From: Gammaproteobacteria bacterium
GTDB taxonomy: Bacteria > Pseudomonadota > Gammaproteobacteria > SZUA-152
Assembly (NCBI GenBank): GCA_029882975.1
Contig: JAOUJW010000042.1
Coordinates: 1 to 47,507, forward strand
Direction of reading: 5' to 3'
Length of the DNA: 47,507 nt
Position numbers and translations under genes: made by a program. Position 1 is the first letter of the stretch; every line of letters starts with the position of its first letter. Positions 26,892 to 36,603 of this stretch are shown here, piece after piece. Under the pieces are notes generated by a model. That model was not told the DNA's origin, searched no databases, and saw only the letters and a list, made by a program, of their open reading frames with translations.

Positions 26892-29800
26892 GACGCCTTA
26901 CCCTGATGACATCGACTGTACTACTATTACCCTTGGTGGTGATCGCCGCTTGGCTTCTGACCACCCAAAGCGGCCTGAATTGGGTGAGCGCAAAATTGGC
27001 GACAGCCCTGCCTGGCGAGCTCTCCATCACCGGCTTAAAAGGCAGTATTGCCGGAAAGATTTCCCTGGACTCTCTGACGTTCAAACAGGAGCAATTGGCA
27101 GTAAGTTCCGGCCCATTGCGTTTTGAATTAAACCCAATGGCCTTACTTAGTGCCAGAATCCACTTGGATACACTCCATGCGCAATCAATTACTGTAGAGT
27201 TACCACCCTCGAAACCGACAAGTACTGACACGGGTATAAGCTTTAAATCGATTGAACTTCCATGGCGCATCCTACTGGATGACATCCAAGTGGACCAAGT
27301 TCATATCAAACAAGCCAACACTGATATTCAGGTTCAAGAATTTAAATTGCAACTGACAACGTTATTAAATCGTATAAAAATAAAAAAGATTAGTGGCAAA
27401 TCCGGGTCCTACGCAGCTTCTGCTGAAGGCGAATTTCAGCTAAGCGAAAACCTGCCGCATCATTTCGAAATACAATGGAAATACCAAACATCTATTCAAA
27501 AGATATTATTGGGTCAAATACAAATCGACGGCAATACCGTATCCACGCAGATTAATCAGGTACTTTCCGGTCCCGTTCAGGCTAGGATGAATGCGAATAT
27601 TAAAGATCTATTGCAGAATCCCACGTGGCAACTCAATGCCGATATTTCCGCTTTCCAGCTTACCGACGTTAACAGCGATTGGCCTGCTATTACGGGTAAA
27701 ATGAATCTCTTTGGTGACGGCGACCTACAGACGGCACAACTTCAAGTCGACTTAGACGCTAATCACCCGGAGTTGGGGCCGATCCTGGGGAATATTGCAG
27801 GGCAACGACTGGCTGACAACTCCATCGTTTTTAAACAATTCAATCTAACCATACCCAACCGTAATGCATTTCTACATGGCAGTGGCCATTGGCACACCAA
27901 AAACTACGATGGCAACCACCATGACGAAAATAACAGCGTCGGGAAAATTGACGGCACATTTCAATGGCAGAACCTGCGTTGGCCGATAAAAGGCAAACCC
28001 TGGTTTGACAGCGCCTATGGCACGGGATGGTTCAACGGTACGCCCGACAAGTACCGAATCGGCCTGGCAACAGACCGCCCCTGGAAACAAGCACCCGCCT
28101 CGCTCTGGTTTTTAAGTGCCGACGGTGATAAACAAGGGTTACAGGTCCACTCACTGCGCATCAACGCCCTGGAAGGAGAAACAGTAACCCAAGGCACTCT
28201 GGTGTGGACACCCAGATTCCACTGGCAAGCCGATTCGCAATTCAGCGCCATCAATCCGGCTATACAGTGGCCGGAATGGCCGGGGAACTTAAGCGGTACC
28301 GTTGCCAGTGAGGGTGGTTGGGAAAACGATCGACTTCTCATCAACACGACAATTAAACAGCTCAAAGGTAAATTGCGCACCTACCCGGTTCGAGCACAAG
28401 GTCAGATCAAACTGGATGACTCAGACCTTAATATCTCAAAATTGCAAATCCGTTCTGCCACGTCACGAATTGATATCAACGGCCAAATTGCCAATCAATG
28501 GGATTTGCGGTGGAACGTCACCTCCAATCGTTTGGGCGACCTATACCCACTGGCAAAAGGAAAGCTCAAAAGCCTGGGCCATATAAGTGGCCCGTTAAAA
28601 TCCCCCACCATACAGGGCACGGCGACCGGTAGTGCTATCTCTATCGGTGAGGCAAGCATCGGTAATTTGGACGCGAAAGTCGACATTAATCCCTATGACT
28701 GGCGTTCCATAAAGCTGGCTCTGCAATCCAATGACCTCAGCTACAAGACTTTGAAACTAAAATCCTGGATATTGACCGCAAACCCTGATTCGCTCAGATC
28801 CACCGTCCGATCCAAAGCAGTCAATATTGATTTAAAGCTGGACGGTAAAGCCACTGCACAACAATGGTACGGAAAAACTGTTACCGCCGCGATAGATGGC
28901 CCTAAGCTGCAAAGTTGGCGATTACAAAAACCTGCCGAAGTCTCAATCACACCAAATGCTGTATATGTGGGTGATCTCTGCTTTCAAAATATATCTGCTA
29001 CTTTCTGCTCTAAACTAAAGCAACAGCAATCTTCGTTAATGTTGAATATACAAATGCAACACATCCCCATCGCACTGCTCTCTCCCTGGATTGATACCGA
29101 TGTAAGCGTTGCAGGTATATTTCATTCACAGGCAGCACTTAACATTGAAACTGCTAAAACCACAGGACACCTGGACATACAACTTCCGCCCGGGGTAGTC
29201 ACACATACACCGATGACGGAAAAGGCCCAACAATGGCATTACCAAGGGGGTGATATCAACATCACACTAAACCCGCAGGGTTTGAATGCAAAATCAAACT
29301 TCGTTGCACAGGCAGATCAGCGCTTGCAGACACAAGTGTCATTCCCTGGTTTTTCACTGAGTCAATTTGACTTTGAAAACCAACGATTAAATGGTAAAGC
29401 CCATATGACGGTACGTGACTTGATATTTTTGGAAGCGATGATTCCTGAAGTACACAAATTGACGGGAAACCTACAGGCGGATTTCTCCGTCGTCGGCACG
29501 ATTCGCCATCCCAAGTTTAATGGCCGTATGACGTTGAACCAGTCGCAGTTTCAAATTCCCAGGCTGGGCTTAAACATAGACCAGGTAAAATTAGACGTAC
29601 ACAGTTCGGGCGCGGATGCAATCGATTACCAATTGAAGGCCCATTCCGGAGATGGGCAACTGACCTTACAAGGCAAAACCGCGCTGACTCAAAAACCGTG
29701 GTCAACCACTGTCAAGATCAGCGGCCAGGATTTTCAGGTTGCCCGTATTCCAGAGGCACACATGCAAGTCTCGCCTGATCTGAATGTCACCATTCAACCG

Positions 29801-30637
29801 CCGAATATTGAAGTCACCGGGGAACTAGTCATACCCAAGGCCAAGCTGCAACCCAAGGACATTTCAACGGCAATACAACCGTCCGGTGATGTCATCATTG
29901 TTGACCGGGAACAAGAGGAACCGCAAAAGTGGAATATCAGAAATAATGTACGCCTCTCTCTTGGAGATAACGTCACTTTTTATGGCTTCGGATTTGATGG
30001 ACTCCTGGGCGGTAGCATCGTATTGAAGGATGAACCCGACCAATTGACGCAAGCTACAGGACAAATCAAAGTCGTCAAGGGCCGATATCGCGCCTATGGA
30101 CAACGGCTGGATGTGGAAAATGGTCAATTGGTCTATGCCGGTGGTCCACTAATGAACCCGGGTTTGGACTTTAAAGCGACACGCAAAACTGGGCCGGTTA
30201 CCGCCGGATTGAAAGTGCGCGGTAGCTTGCACAAACCGGAAATTGAATTGTTCTCCGTCCCGGCCATGGGGCAAACAGAAGCACTGTCCTATTTGATACT
30301 GGGCCGTTCCATTGAGAACACCTCCAACGAGGAAGGTGCCACAATGGCCAAAGCCGCTCTGGCTATCGGCCTAAGTGGCGGTGACCAATTAGCGCGAACC
30401 CTGGGAGAACGCTTCGGCTTGGACGAAATGCGTGTGGAAAGCAGCGCCGGCGGTGAACAGGCCTACCTGGTCATAGGCCGTTATTTATCACCCAAACTCT
30501 ATGTCAGCTATGGTGTCGGTTTGCTGGAATCGGTTAATACCTTTAACGTGAGATATGAAATCTCTGATAAATGGCAATTAAAAGGCGAAAGCGGCGAACA
30601 ACATGGGGCGGATTTTTTGTATACCATTGAAAGGTGA
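26888..30637 (+). CDS. tamB: TamB, AsmA-like inner-membrane partner of TamA
   Basis: 1249 residues, normal for TamB. One N-terminal membrane anchor (residues about 6-28) and a long periplasmic beta-taco built from repeated strands; the C-terminal DUF490 domain (about 900-1249) contains GRYRAYGQRLDVENGQLVYAGG, GPVTAGLKVRGSLHKPEIELFS and LSYLILGRS, typical of the family. The start is a GTG at 26888 overlapping the tamA stop by 4 bases. It bridges the periplasm and probably forms a lipid-conducting groove. No oddities. Confidence 0.94.
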   Translation: MRRLTLMTSTVLLLPLVVIAAWLLTTQSGLNWVSAKLATALPGELSITGLKGSIAGKISLDSLTFKQEQLAVSSGPLRFELNPMALLSARIHLDTLHAQSITVELPPSKPTSTDTGISFKSIELPWRILLDDIQVDQVHIKQANTDIQVQEFKLQLTTLLNRIKIKKISGKSGSYAASAEGEFQLSENLPHHFEIQWKYQTSIQKILLGQIQIDGNTVSTQINQVLSGPVQARMNANIKDLLQNPTWQLNADISAFQLTDVNSDWPAITGKMNLFGDGDLQTAQLQVDLDANHPELGPILGNIAGQRLADNSIVFKQFNLTIPNRNAFLHGSGHWHTKNYDGNHHDENNSVGKIDGTFQWQNLRWPIKGKPWFDSAYGTGWFNGTPDKYRIGLATDRPWKQAPASLWFLSADGDKQGLQVHSLRINALEGETVTQGTLVWTPRFHWQADSQFSAINPAIQWPEWPGNLSGTVASEGGWENDRLLINTTIKQLKGKLRTYPVRAQGQIKLDDSDLNISKLQIRSATSRIDINGQIANQWDLRWNVTSNRLGDLYPLAKGKLKSLGHISGPLKSPTIQGTATGSAISIGEASIGNLDAKVDINPYDWRSIKLALQSNDLSYKTLKLKSWILTANPDSLRSTVRSKAVNIDLKLDGKATAQQWYGKTVTAAIDGPKLQSWRLQKPAEVSITPNAVYVGDLCFQNISATFCSKLKQQQSSLMLNIQMQHIPIALLSPWIDTDVSVAGIFHSQAALNIETAKTTGHLDIQLPPGVVTHTPMTEKAQQWHYQGGDINITLNPQGLNAKSNFVAQADQRLQTQVSFPGFSLSQFDFENQRLNGKAHMTVRDLIFLEAMIPEVHKLTGNLQADFSVVGTIRHPKFNGRMTLNQSQFQIPRLGLNIDQVKLDVHSSGADAIDYQLKAHSGDGQLTLQGKTALTQKPWSTTVKISGQDFQVARIPEAHMQVSPDLNVTIQPPNIEVTGELVIPKAKLQPKDISTAIQPSGDVIIVDREQEEPQKWNIRNNVRLSLGDNVTFYGFGFDGLLGGSIVLKDEPDQLTQATGQIKVVKGRYRAYGQRLDVENGQLVYAGGPLMNPGLDFKATRKTGPVTAGLKVRGSLHKPEIELFSVPAMGQTEALSYLILGRSIENTSNEEGATMAKAALAIGLSGGDQLARTLGERFGLDEMRVESSAGGEQAYLVIGRYLSPKLYVSYGVGLLESVNTFNVRYEISDKWQLKGESGEQHGADFLYTIER

Positions 30638-30649
30638 GACTAAACTCAC

Positions 30650-30908
30650 TTGGTCAATGCCCTGTCTACCCAATTTCCTATGGGAGAAAAGTTTTTCAGG
30701 GATACCGTAAGGATGCCTAAGCACCTGATTAGAGAAGAAACCCTGTTAAAGGAAATAGACTTGTTTTTTGGACAGGAGGCAATAATCACGCGTTCACAAA
30801 CAATACAATAAACTGTTCGCTGAACAAGGCTATAAACTTGAAAGTATGGAAAAAACAATAGAACGCGACATAAATCCTGCCAAGCCAAAAAGTCACAATT
30901 GGTCCTGA
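30650..30908 (+). pseudogene. Frameshifted remnant of a metal-dependent hydrolase (PF10118-like)
   Basis: Right after tamB a frame reads LVNALSTQFPMGEKFFRDTV...LLKEIDLFFGQEAIITRS and stops; the next frame continues HKQYNKLFAEQGYKLESMEKTIERDINPAKPKSHN. Together these resemble the N-terminal third of the COG3687/PF10118 family (typical pattern: ALS..FP.GE.FF, then FIGQEA..H...N). A single frameshift near 30792-30795 splits it, there is no start codon, and the rest of the gene is missing, so it is a decayed fragment. Family assignment is from memory of the motif. Confidence 0.55.
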
Positions 30909-31201
30909 CCAACGACGCGCTTGTTAACCAGTGGCGTCAGGATAGTCCCAATGTCCCCGTCGTCAGGTTACCGTAACAAGTTAGGTGCACTAAAAAAGGG
31001 GCGGCGATTTGTCGACCCCTTTATGTAAGGGGTGTACGGGATCAAATCCAGCCATCCCATTGTAATCATGGAAAATTTTTTCAATAATCACCCACACTGA
31101 CCATGGTAATGTGGCCCGATATTTTTGTTGCAGAGTTTTTTCATTTCGTCGATAACATATTAATAATCCTGATTTCTTCCATGTTATTTGTGGAGCAAAA
31201 T

Positions 31202-32035
31202 ATGATTCGCTTTTTTGTTGTTGTGTCCGCATTCTTTATTATTTTTTGGTCACACGTGAGTTTTGCCGGATACTCAAAGCCTGTTCGTTTGGGATCGGTG
31301 GCGATGGATACACCAGCAGTAATGCACAAAAGGCTGCTGCCTTTGACAGAGTATTTGAGCGAATTTTTACAAAGACCGGTGGTTCTCAAATTATCCCCAA
31401 ATATGCCAGCCGCCATTAATGAGGTTGCCTCGGGTGCCGTGGAACTAGCCTATTTAACCCCCGTTGCGTATATACGTTCATACGAAAAGGGAAATACGCA
31501 ACTAATAGCTAAAACAATCACTAAGAAAAAAACCTCGTTCCAACTGATGATTGTTGTTCGGAAAGACAGCCCCTTGAAGACAGTTGAGGACTTAATTGGT
31601 AAAACCGTAGCATTTGGTGATCGTGCCGCTTTATTACAACGTGCAGCATTGGTAAGTTCCGGAATCCAAATGGAACAGTTGGGAAGTTACGCGTTTCTGG
31701 GGCATTACGATAATGTAATCCGTGCTGTGATGCATGGATACTATGATGCAGGAATATTGAAAGACACGATGGCGTATAAATGGGAAAACAAGGGTACACG
31801 GATTCTATATGCATCACCTGACCTACCACCTTACAATATTGCGGCAAGTAAAAACGTTGATATGAAACTATTGGCCAGGCTGAAGCAAGCTTTTCTTGAT
31901 TTGGACCCAAACGATCCCAAGCACTATACTATTATCAAGTCATTGGATAAAAAATACGACGGTTTCGCACCTGTTTCCGATGATGAATACGATGTCGTGA
32001 GAAGGTTGATTGAACCTTTTAAAAACGAGAAATAG
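31202..32035 (+). CDS. PhnD-like periplasmic substrate-binding protein
   Basis: 277 residues with a signal peptide (cleavage after VSFA). The fold is that of PhnD/PtxB phosphonate/phosphite-binding proteins: LGSVAMDTPAVMHKRLLPLTEYLSE, VELAYLTPVAYIRSY, SPLKTVEDLIGKTVAFGDR, YDAGILKDTMAY. No ABC permease or ATPase accompanies it. Instead a hybrid histidine kinase gene follows 46 bases later, so it probably serves as a periplasmic sensor for that kinase rather than a transporter part. The ligand is likely an oxyanion, but the sequence does not fix which. Start 31202 has GGAG 7 bases upstream. Confidence 0.88.
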   Translation: MIRFFVVVSAFFIIFWSHVSFAGYSKPVRLGSVAMDTPAVMHKRLLPLTEYLSEFLQRPVVLKLSPNMPAAINEVASGAVELAYLTPVAYIRSYEKGNTQLIAKTITKKKTSFQLMIVVRKDSPLKTVEDLIGKTVAFGDRAALLQRAALVSSGIQMEQLGSYAFLGHYDNVIRAVMHGYYDAGILKDTMAYKWENKGTRILYASPDLPPYNIAASKNVDMKLLARLKQAFLDLDPNDPKHYTIIKSLDKKYDGFAPVSDDEYDVVRRLIEPFKNEK

Positions 32036-32081
32036 TCAATAGTATTGGAAATATACAACACGTAATACGAAGTATCTGCCT

Positions 32082-34730
32082 ATGCGACTGTTACCACGTG
32101 GACTCAATGCACAGTTAGTGTTGATTTTACTGCTGTTGATGACACTTTCTATGACAGCGTTTACCGTGCACGGAATCCTTACACAGGTACAGCAACGCGA
32201 AGAATCCATGCAACTTCAAGCACAAGTGTTAGCTCGTAACCTGGCAGCGACAATCGCTGACGATTTACTCGAACGTGACTACACATCCATTGAATTGTCA
32301 CTATTGCGATCCGCCCAATTTCCAGGTGTTGCAGGATTACAAGTTTCCGACATTAGAGGAAAAATCATAGGTGACGTAGCCGTTGAAAATACTGCGCCTA
32401 TAGCGCGTTATGCACAACCGCCATTGTCACCACCTACTTCTACAAGTGTAAATATTTTATCAGAAAGCGGCATCCTGATAGTATGGCAACCCGTTGTACT
32501 GGGTGAACATTTGGGATGGATAAAGATTCGATTCAGACTACAGGCAATATCGGACGAAATATTTTCTTTATGGTGGAAGAACGCAATAGTTGGATTGATC
32601 ATCCTATTCGTAGCGAGTCTACTTCTTACACGTTTGTTGCGCAGGCCTGTTGCGGATATTCGCGCCTACACAGAATTCGCTGACAAACTGGTAAAATGCA
32701 GCGGAGAGCAAGCTAATGTAGTCAGTTATTCCATGGAGCTGTCAAAGCTTGGCACTGCACTCAATACCGCTTCTTCAAGACTCCATGACCAATCCAATGC
32801 AATCAAAAACGGTTTAGTCGATATCACTCGAATGGCAGCCTTTGTAGAACATTCTCCCAACTTCATGCTGTCATTAGATTGTCACGGCAACATTCTATAC
32901 ATTAACCCATGCGGATACCGCCACATGTCGGAGCTGAAGCTGAATCCTAATTCCGAAATATTTAACCTACTCCCGCATCCTCTGGATGAAGTTGTAGCGG
33001 AGGTTCTCAACACCGAGAAACCGAAAACGAATTTAGAAGTTGAATATAATAACACAAAAATGCTGTGGACCTTGGCTCCTGTCCGCGGACAAAATATGGT
33101 ACACGCATACGGCGAAGATATAACGGAGCGCGTGTTAGCGGCTGAGAAAACCAGGAACGCGTTGGTTGAAAAACTAAGTGCAGAATCTGCCAATAAGGCC
33201 AAGAGTCGATTCCTTGCCAATATGAGCCACGAGTTGCGTACTCCTATGAACGCGATATTGGGTTACAGTCAACTCTTAATCGAAGAATCTGTAGAGGGTG
33301 GTTATTCAGAAATAGGACCGGACCTCAAAAAGATAGAAGTTGCCGGGAAACACTTATTGTCTTTGATCAATGAAATACTAGACTTATCCAAAATCGAAGC
33401 AGGAAGGATGGAGTTGTATCTTGAAAAACTGGATTTGGACGACTTGTTACTCGAGGTAGTATCGACCGCTCAGCCACTGGCTAAGAAGAATAACAACATC
33501 ATTGATTTGCAATGCAGCGGGAAACTGGGTCATGTGACTTCGGATGCTACGAAATTGAAACAGATTTTACTCAATCTCATTAGCAATGCAACCAAGTTTA
33601 CCAGCAACGGGCACATTTGGATCTACACTAGCAGTGACCAGGTCAATGGTAAAGATTGGTTTACGATCGAAGTTCAAGACACAGGTATAGGAATGAGTGA
33701 AGACCAACTTGCCAGGATATTTGATCCTTTTTCACAAGCAGATAGCTCTACCAATAGAAAATACGGAGGAACCGGGTTAGGACTGGCCATCACAAAACGC
33801 TTTTGCGAACTGTTGGGTGGAAATGTAGAGGTAATCAGTGCCATAGGAAAAGGAACCACTTTCAGCGCACATTTACCGGCAGATGTTGTTGATAATAAAG
33901 ATGGACAAGATCTACTCTACAGGTCGGGAGAACCAAGGAATCGGATAAAATCTGCCAAAACCAAAGTCGAAAGGCGCCGCGCAGTTAGCACGATATTGGT
34001 AATAGACGACGATGCTGACATCCGTAATCTGGTGAAAATATATTTGAACAAGGAAGGATTTAAAGTTGAAACTGCGGCGGATGGAATGACAGGTCTGGAA
34101 ATGGCGAGAAAAATTAAACCGGATGCAATCACCTTAGACGTTATGATGCCTGGGGTGGGTGGGTGGACAATTTTAAAGGAATTGAAAGATGACCCTGTTT
34201 TAAAGAGTATCCCCGTTGCAATGCTCACAATGATCGACGACAAAGGATTGGCATTTGCGTTAGGGGCTGACGACTATTTATCCAAACCAATTGATTGGGA
34301 AGAGTTTATCAGCTCTATTAAGAAATATGTTCGCAAAAAGAAAATTGGCCCAATTATGTTGGTAACACATAGTCAACCACGTCGAGACACTATAACCGAT
34401 TGTTTGGAACAGGAGGGATATCAATTAATACATGTAAACAATTCCGAGGCAACCCAGCAGTTGGACAGGAACGATTTACCGGCGATGGTCGTACTGGACC
34501 TAATGGAAAATGATGTGAATTACACCGAATTCGTGGCTGAGATAAAGTCCAACTCCCGCTGGAATTCAGTGCCGGTGATAGCCCTGGTTTCCACGGAATC
34601 AGATGAAGAGAATAATTCACACATACTCACAATTGAGTCGATACGCCTGGAAAAAGACAACATGAAAGCATTGCTGGACAAATTGCAATCTTTAATTAAA
34701 TCAAAAAATAGTAAACATAACGCAGCTTAA
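32082..34730 (+). CDS. Hybrid histidine kinase with PAS and two receiver domains
   Basis: 882 residues. TM1 about 8-30, a periplasmic sensor to about 165, TM2 about 167-185, a PAS-like domain about 252-355, HisKA with H383 in [10 protein letters not shown], HATPase with N502 in [15 protein letters not shown] and GGTGLGL, then REC1 (637-752; DDD at 642-644, D686 in TLDVMMP, K735 in LSKP) and REC2 (757-872). REC2 keeps D806 but lacks the acidic pair (VTHSQ) and the conserved Lys, so it is probably a pseudo-receiver. No DNA-binding output is present, so phosphate probably passes to an unlinked partner. It appears to be cotranscribed with the PhnD-like gene. Confidence 0.92.
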   Translation: MRLLPRGLNAQLVLILLLLMTLSMTAFTVHGILTQVQQREESMQLQAQVLARNLAATIADDLLERDYTSIELSLLRSAQFPGVAGLQVSDIRGKIIGDVAVENTAPIARYAQPPLSPPTSTSVNILSESGILIVWQPVVLGEHLGWIKIRFRLQAISDEIFSLWWKNAIVGLIILFVASLLLTRLLRRPVADIRAYTEFADKLVKCSGEQANVVSYSMELSKLGTALNTASSRLHDQSNAIKNGLVDITRMAAFVEHSPNFMLSLDCHGNILYINPCGYRHMSELKLNPNSEIFNLLPHPLDEVVAEVLNTEKPKTNLEVEYNNTKMLWTLAPVRGQNMVHAYGEDITERVLAAEKTRNALVEKLSAESANKAKSRFLANMSHELRTPMNAILGYSQLLIEESVEGGYSEIGPDLKKIEVAGKHLLSLINEILDLSKIEAGRMELYLEKLDLDDLLLEVVSTAQPLAKKNNNIIDLQCSGKLGHVTSDATKLKQILLNLISNATKFTSNGHIWIYTSSDQVNGKDWFTIEVQDTGIGMSEDQLARIFDPFSQADSSTNRKYGGTGLGLAITKRFCELLGGNVEVISAIGKGTTFSAHLPADVVDNKDGQDLLYRSGEPRNRIKSAKTKVERRRAVSTILVIDDDADIRNLVKIYLNKEGFKVETAADGMTGLEMARKIKPDAITLDVMMPGVGGWTILKELKDDPVLKSIPVAMLTMIDDKGLAFALGADDYLSKPIDWEEFISSIKKYVRKKKIGPIMLVTHSQPRRDTITDCLEQEGYQLIHVNNSEATQQLDRNDLPAMVVLDLMENDVNYTEFVAEIKSNSRWNSVPVIALVSTESDEENNSHILTIESIRLEKDNMKALLDKLQSLIKSKNSKHNAA

Positions 34731-34744
34731 TCTCGACGTCCAGT

Positions 34745-34954
34745 TGCAGACGTCTCGACAACTTGTTCCAGACATTGTCCACCACCGCCATCCATGGCGG
34801 TGAACCTCGTCCAATCACTTTCGGCTCCGTGCCTCCCGCGATACTTGTGCAATCGCTCCCGACCTCCTGTCTCTCGCGATACTTGTGCATCCATGCACGT
34901 CGTCCTGTACTTCGTCCATGACAAAAACCCGAGGATATGCCTCCAATCCCTTCG
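34745..34954. repeat. Mosaic of short palindromic repeats, copy A
   Basis: This gap holds several short palindromes of the CATCCATG type: accgccatccatggcggt (34784-34801) and gtgcatccatgcac (34886-34899), plus cgatacttgtgcatccatgcacgtcgtcctgtac context. From 34828 it matches 41293-41450 (copy B) almost base for base over about 90 bases, and both copies sit upstream of a vapC gene. No gene is credible here. Confidence 0.75.
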
Positions 34955-34993
34955 GGGATATACTATTGACATATCCCACAAGACCACTAAAAT
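34955..34993 (+). promoter_or_regulatory. Retained VapB-type promoter/operator before the orphan vapC
   Basis: TTGACA (34966-34971) and TAAAAT (34988-34993) are 16 bases apart. An inverted repeat gggatat/atatccc (34955-34961 and 34971-34977) overlaps the -35 box, matching the operator of the intact vapBC at 41556-41578. Confidence 0.65.
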
Positions 34994-35002
34994 TGGATAT
35001 AC

Positions 35003-35045
35003 CGCGACCAACCTGACTGATGATCAACATCGCGAGAGTCTTTAA
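35003..35045 (+). pseudogene. vapB: 3' remnant of a vapB antitoxin gene
   Basis: The codons before the orphan vapC read ATNLTDDQHRESL then stop, matching the end of the intact antitoxin (RDQPEDQHRENF then stop). The promoter region joins directly to this tail: about 218 bases corresponding to 41609-41826 of the intact locus, including the start codon, are absent. Confidence 0.75.
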
Positions 35046-35047
35046 GC

Positions 35048-35446
35048 ATGATGAAATACATGCTGGATACCAACATCGTTATCTACACTATTAAGAACCG
35101 TCCTAAAAAAGCCCGCCAAGCTTTCACGCAGCACGAAAACCGAATGTGCATATCTGCTATAACGTTTGGGGAACTCATTTATAGCGCAGAGCACTCTGCA
35201 CAACCCGAACGAAATCTTGCGGGTATCAATGGATTGGTAGCCCGACTCGAAGTCGCACCATTCGAAGAGCACGCGGCAGAACATTTTGGCCAACTTAGAG
35301 CTGAGCTATATCGAATTGGTAAACCCATCGGACCCTACGCTATGATGATCGTTGGTCACGCCGGAGCGAAGGGCTTAATCTTGATTACAAATAACATGAA
35401 GGAGTTCGAGCGGGTACCGGGGTTGAGGGTTGAGAACTGGGCTTGA
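35048..35446 (+). CDS. vapC: Orphan VapC-like PIN-domain toxin with an active-site Asp-to-Ala change
   Basis: 132 residues, about 88% identical (116/132 by eye) to the intact VapC at 41868-42266. PIN-domain acidic residues D7 (LDTN) and E42 (FGELI) are kept, but the third catalytic acid, D98 in the intact copy (IGPYDMMIAGHA), is Ala here (IGPYAMMIVGHA), a GAT to GCT change. VapC enzymes need this Asp to bind the catalytic metal, so RNase activity is probably lost. The cognate antitoxin is deleted apart from its last codons. The remaining frame is intact, so it may still be made and may still bind VapB. Loss of antitoxin with an inactivating mutation makes sense for survival. Confidence 0.9.
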   Translation: MMKYMLDTNIVIYTIKNRPKKARQAFTQHENRMCISAITFGELIYSAEHSAQPERNLAGINGLVARLEVAPFEEHAAEHFGQLRAELYRIGKPIGPYAMMIVGHAGAKGLILITNNMKEFERVPGLRVENWA

Positions 35447-35548
35447 GCGCCAATACGCGTATAATGTTTGAAATCGTTTGTTGACGACTGGCAGGGTTGA
35501 ATTCAGGCCGTTTACATTTTGTGGTGTACCAAGAGGATATATTTATTC

Positions 35549-36067
35549 ATGAAGTTATTACATTTACCTTTTGTAGCAATACTCAGTCTTACAATTATCG
35601 ATACCGTCTCGGCGAACGAAGTGATATCTGGTGTTGTGCATTTTACAAATGGTGAGACCGTGAATTTTACTAATATAGGTTGCAGCAAGGGAAGAGTAAA
35701 AGACGCTTCTGTGTTTGGTGACTTTAAGTCCAAACCAGTGGAAATAAAACTAAAGTTCACTCAGTCGTTAACTTTTGCGAAATCACCAAAGCACAACAGG
35801 CAGTTTGATATTACTGTTGTTAATAGTAGGAATAAGGAATTTGTACTTAACAACGCATATATTCTAATGAAACTTAATAGCTGTCGAGTTTCCGAAACCA
35901 GAAGTTTTGTTTATACCTTTTACAATGATATTACTGACAACTATGATGACTCCTCTGCAGAGTATAGTGAACTGAAACGTATCGATTTTAACAATACAAA
36001 TAAAAAGAAAAAGGACTCATACCCTCCCGGATATAAATACGATCCATATACTGGTGAAAAACTCTGA
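35549..36067 (+). CDS. Small secreted protein of unknown function
   Basis: 172 residues. A signal peptide (MKLLHLPFVAILSLTIIDTVSA, cleavage after VSA) precedes a Lys/Asn-rich beta-type domain with two cysteines (IGCSKG and NSCRVS) that could pair. The C-terminal 25 residues are highly charged (NNTNKKKKDSYPPGYKYD). I recognise no family. Codon use looks AT-richer than the neighbouring core genes. Start 35549 chosen as the Met opening the signal peptide; AGAGGA lies about 12 bases upstream, a long spacing. Confidence 0.6.
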   Translation: MKLLHLPFVAILSLTIIDTVSANEVISGVVHFTNGETVNFTNIGCSKGRVKDASVFGDFKSKPVEIKLKFTQSLTFAKSPKHNRQFDITVVNSRNKEFVLNNAYILMKLNSCRVSETRSFVYTFYNDITDNYDDSSAEYSELKRIDFNNTNKKKKDSYPPGYKYDPYTGEKL

Positions 36068-36116
36068 AATGGTGAGTTATAACGTCACACAATCAACAAA
36101 ATTGGAACTCACTGCT

Positions 36117-36181
36117 AAAACCGGGGGTGGAGCACAGTTTTCGCTATTATTAGAGTGAACTATGCTCTGCCCCCCGGTTTT
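36117..36181 (+). terminator. Long imperfect inverted repeat after the secreted-protein gene
   Basis: Arms aaaaccgggggtggagca (36117-36134) and tgctctgccccccggtttt (36163-36181) pair with a few mismatches and enclose a 28-base AT-rich loop. It sits 50 bases past one stop and 36 bases from the convergent doc gene, so it could end both transcripts. It might also be a small repeat element; no second copy is seen. Confidence 0.5.
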
Positions 36182-36216
36182 GACTTCCTCTAATAAGATA
36201 TGTGGGCGGATCGGAT

Positions 36217-36603
36217 TTAAATCCTATGAATATGTTCTTTGAGCCAAGATACCAGTGCTTCCATAGTAGCAGTGTTTGACTCCAACAGACCTACAATAAA
36301 CGCATGAGCTGATTTCGGTTCCACTTGAATTTTGAAACCATTAAGTCGAAGAAAGATGTCAGTAACAAAAAACGCAGCTCGTTTGCTACCATCGACAAAC
36401 CGATGATTCATCAGTAATGACTCAAATAAGGCCCCCGACATTTGGTAAATATCTTCATAGTATCCGGTTTGAGGCCGATATAAGGCACTTTCCAGCAATC
36501 CCATATCACGCACACCGGCCGGCCCGCCGAAGGCTTCAATTAACCGTTCATGAATGGCCAAAACTTCGTCCAGCGAAAGGAACCGGACAGATTTATTTGG
36601 CAA
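36217..36603 (-). CDS. doc: Doc/Fic-family toxin (death-on-curing)
   Basis: 128 residues. The Doc core reads FLSLDEVLAIHERLIEAFGG, then GLLESALYRPQTGYY, and the Fic motif HRFVDGSKRAAF with H67, D71, K74 and R75. Doc enzymes phosphorylate EF-Tu and use the Fic fold in reverse. The usual Asn of the motif (HxFxDGNKR) is Ser here. The start is probably a TTG at 36603 overlapping the antitoxin stop by 11 bases, so the two are coupled. The gene overlaps no other frame with content. Confidence 0.88.
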   Translation of the reverse strand: MPNKSVRFLSLDEVLAIHERLIEAFGGPAGVRDMGLLESALYRPQTGYYEDIYQMSGALFESLLMNHRFVDGSKRAAFFVTDIFLRLNGFKIQVEPKSAHAFIVGLLESNTATMEALVSWLKEHIHRI

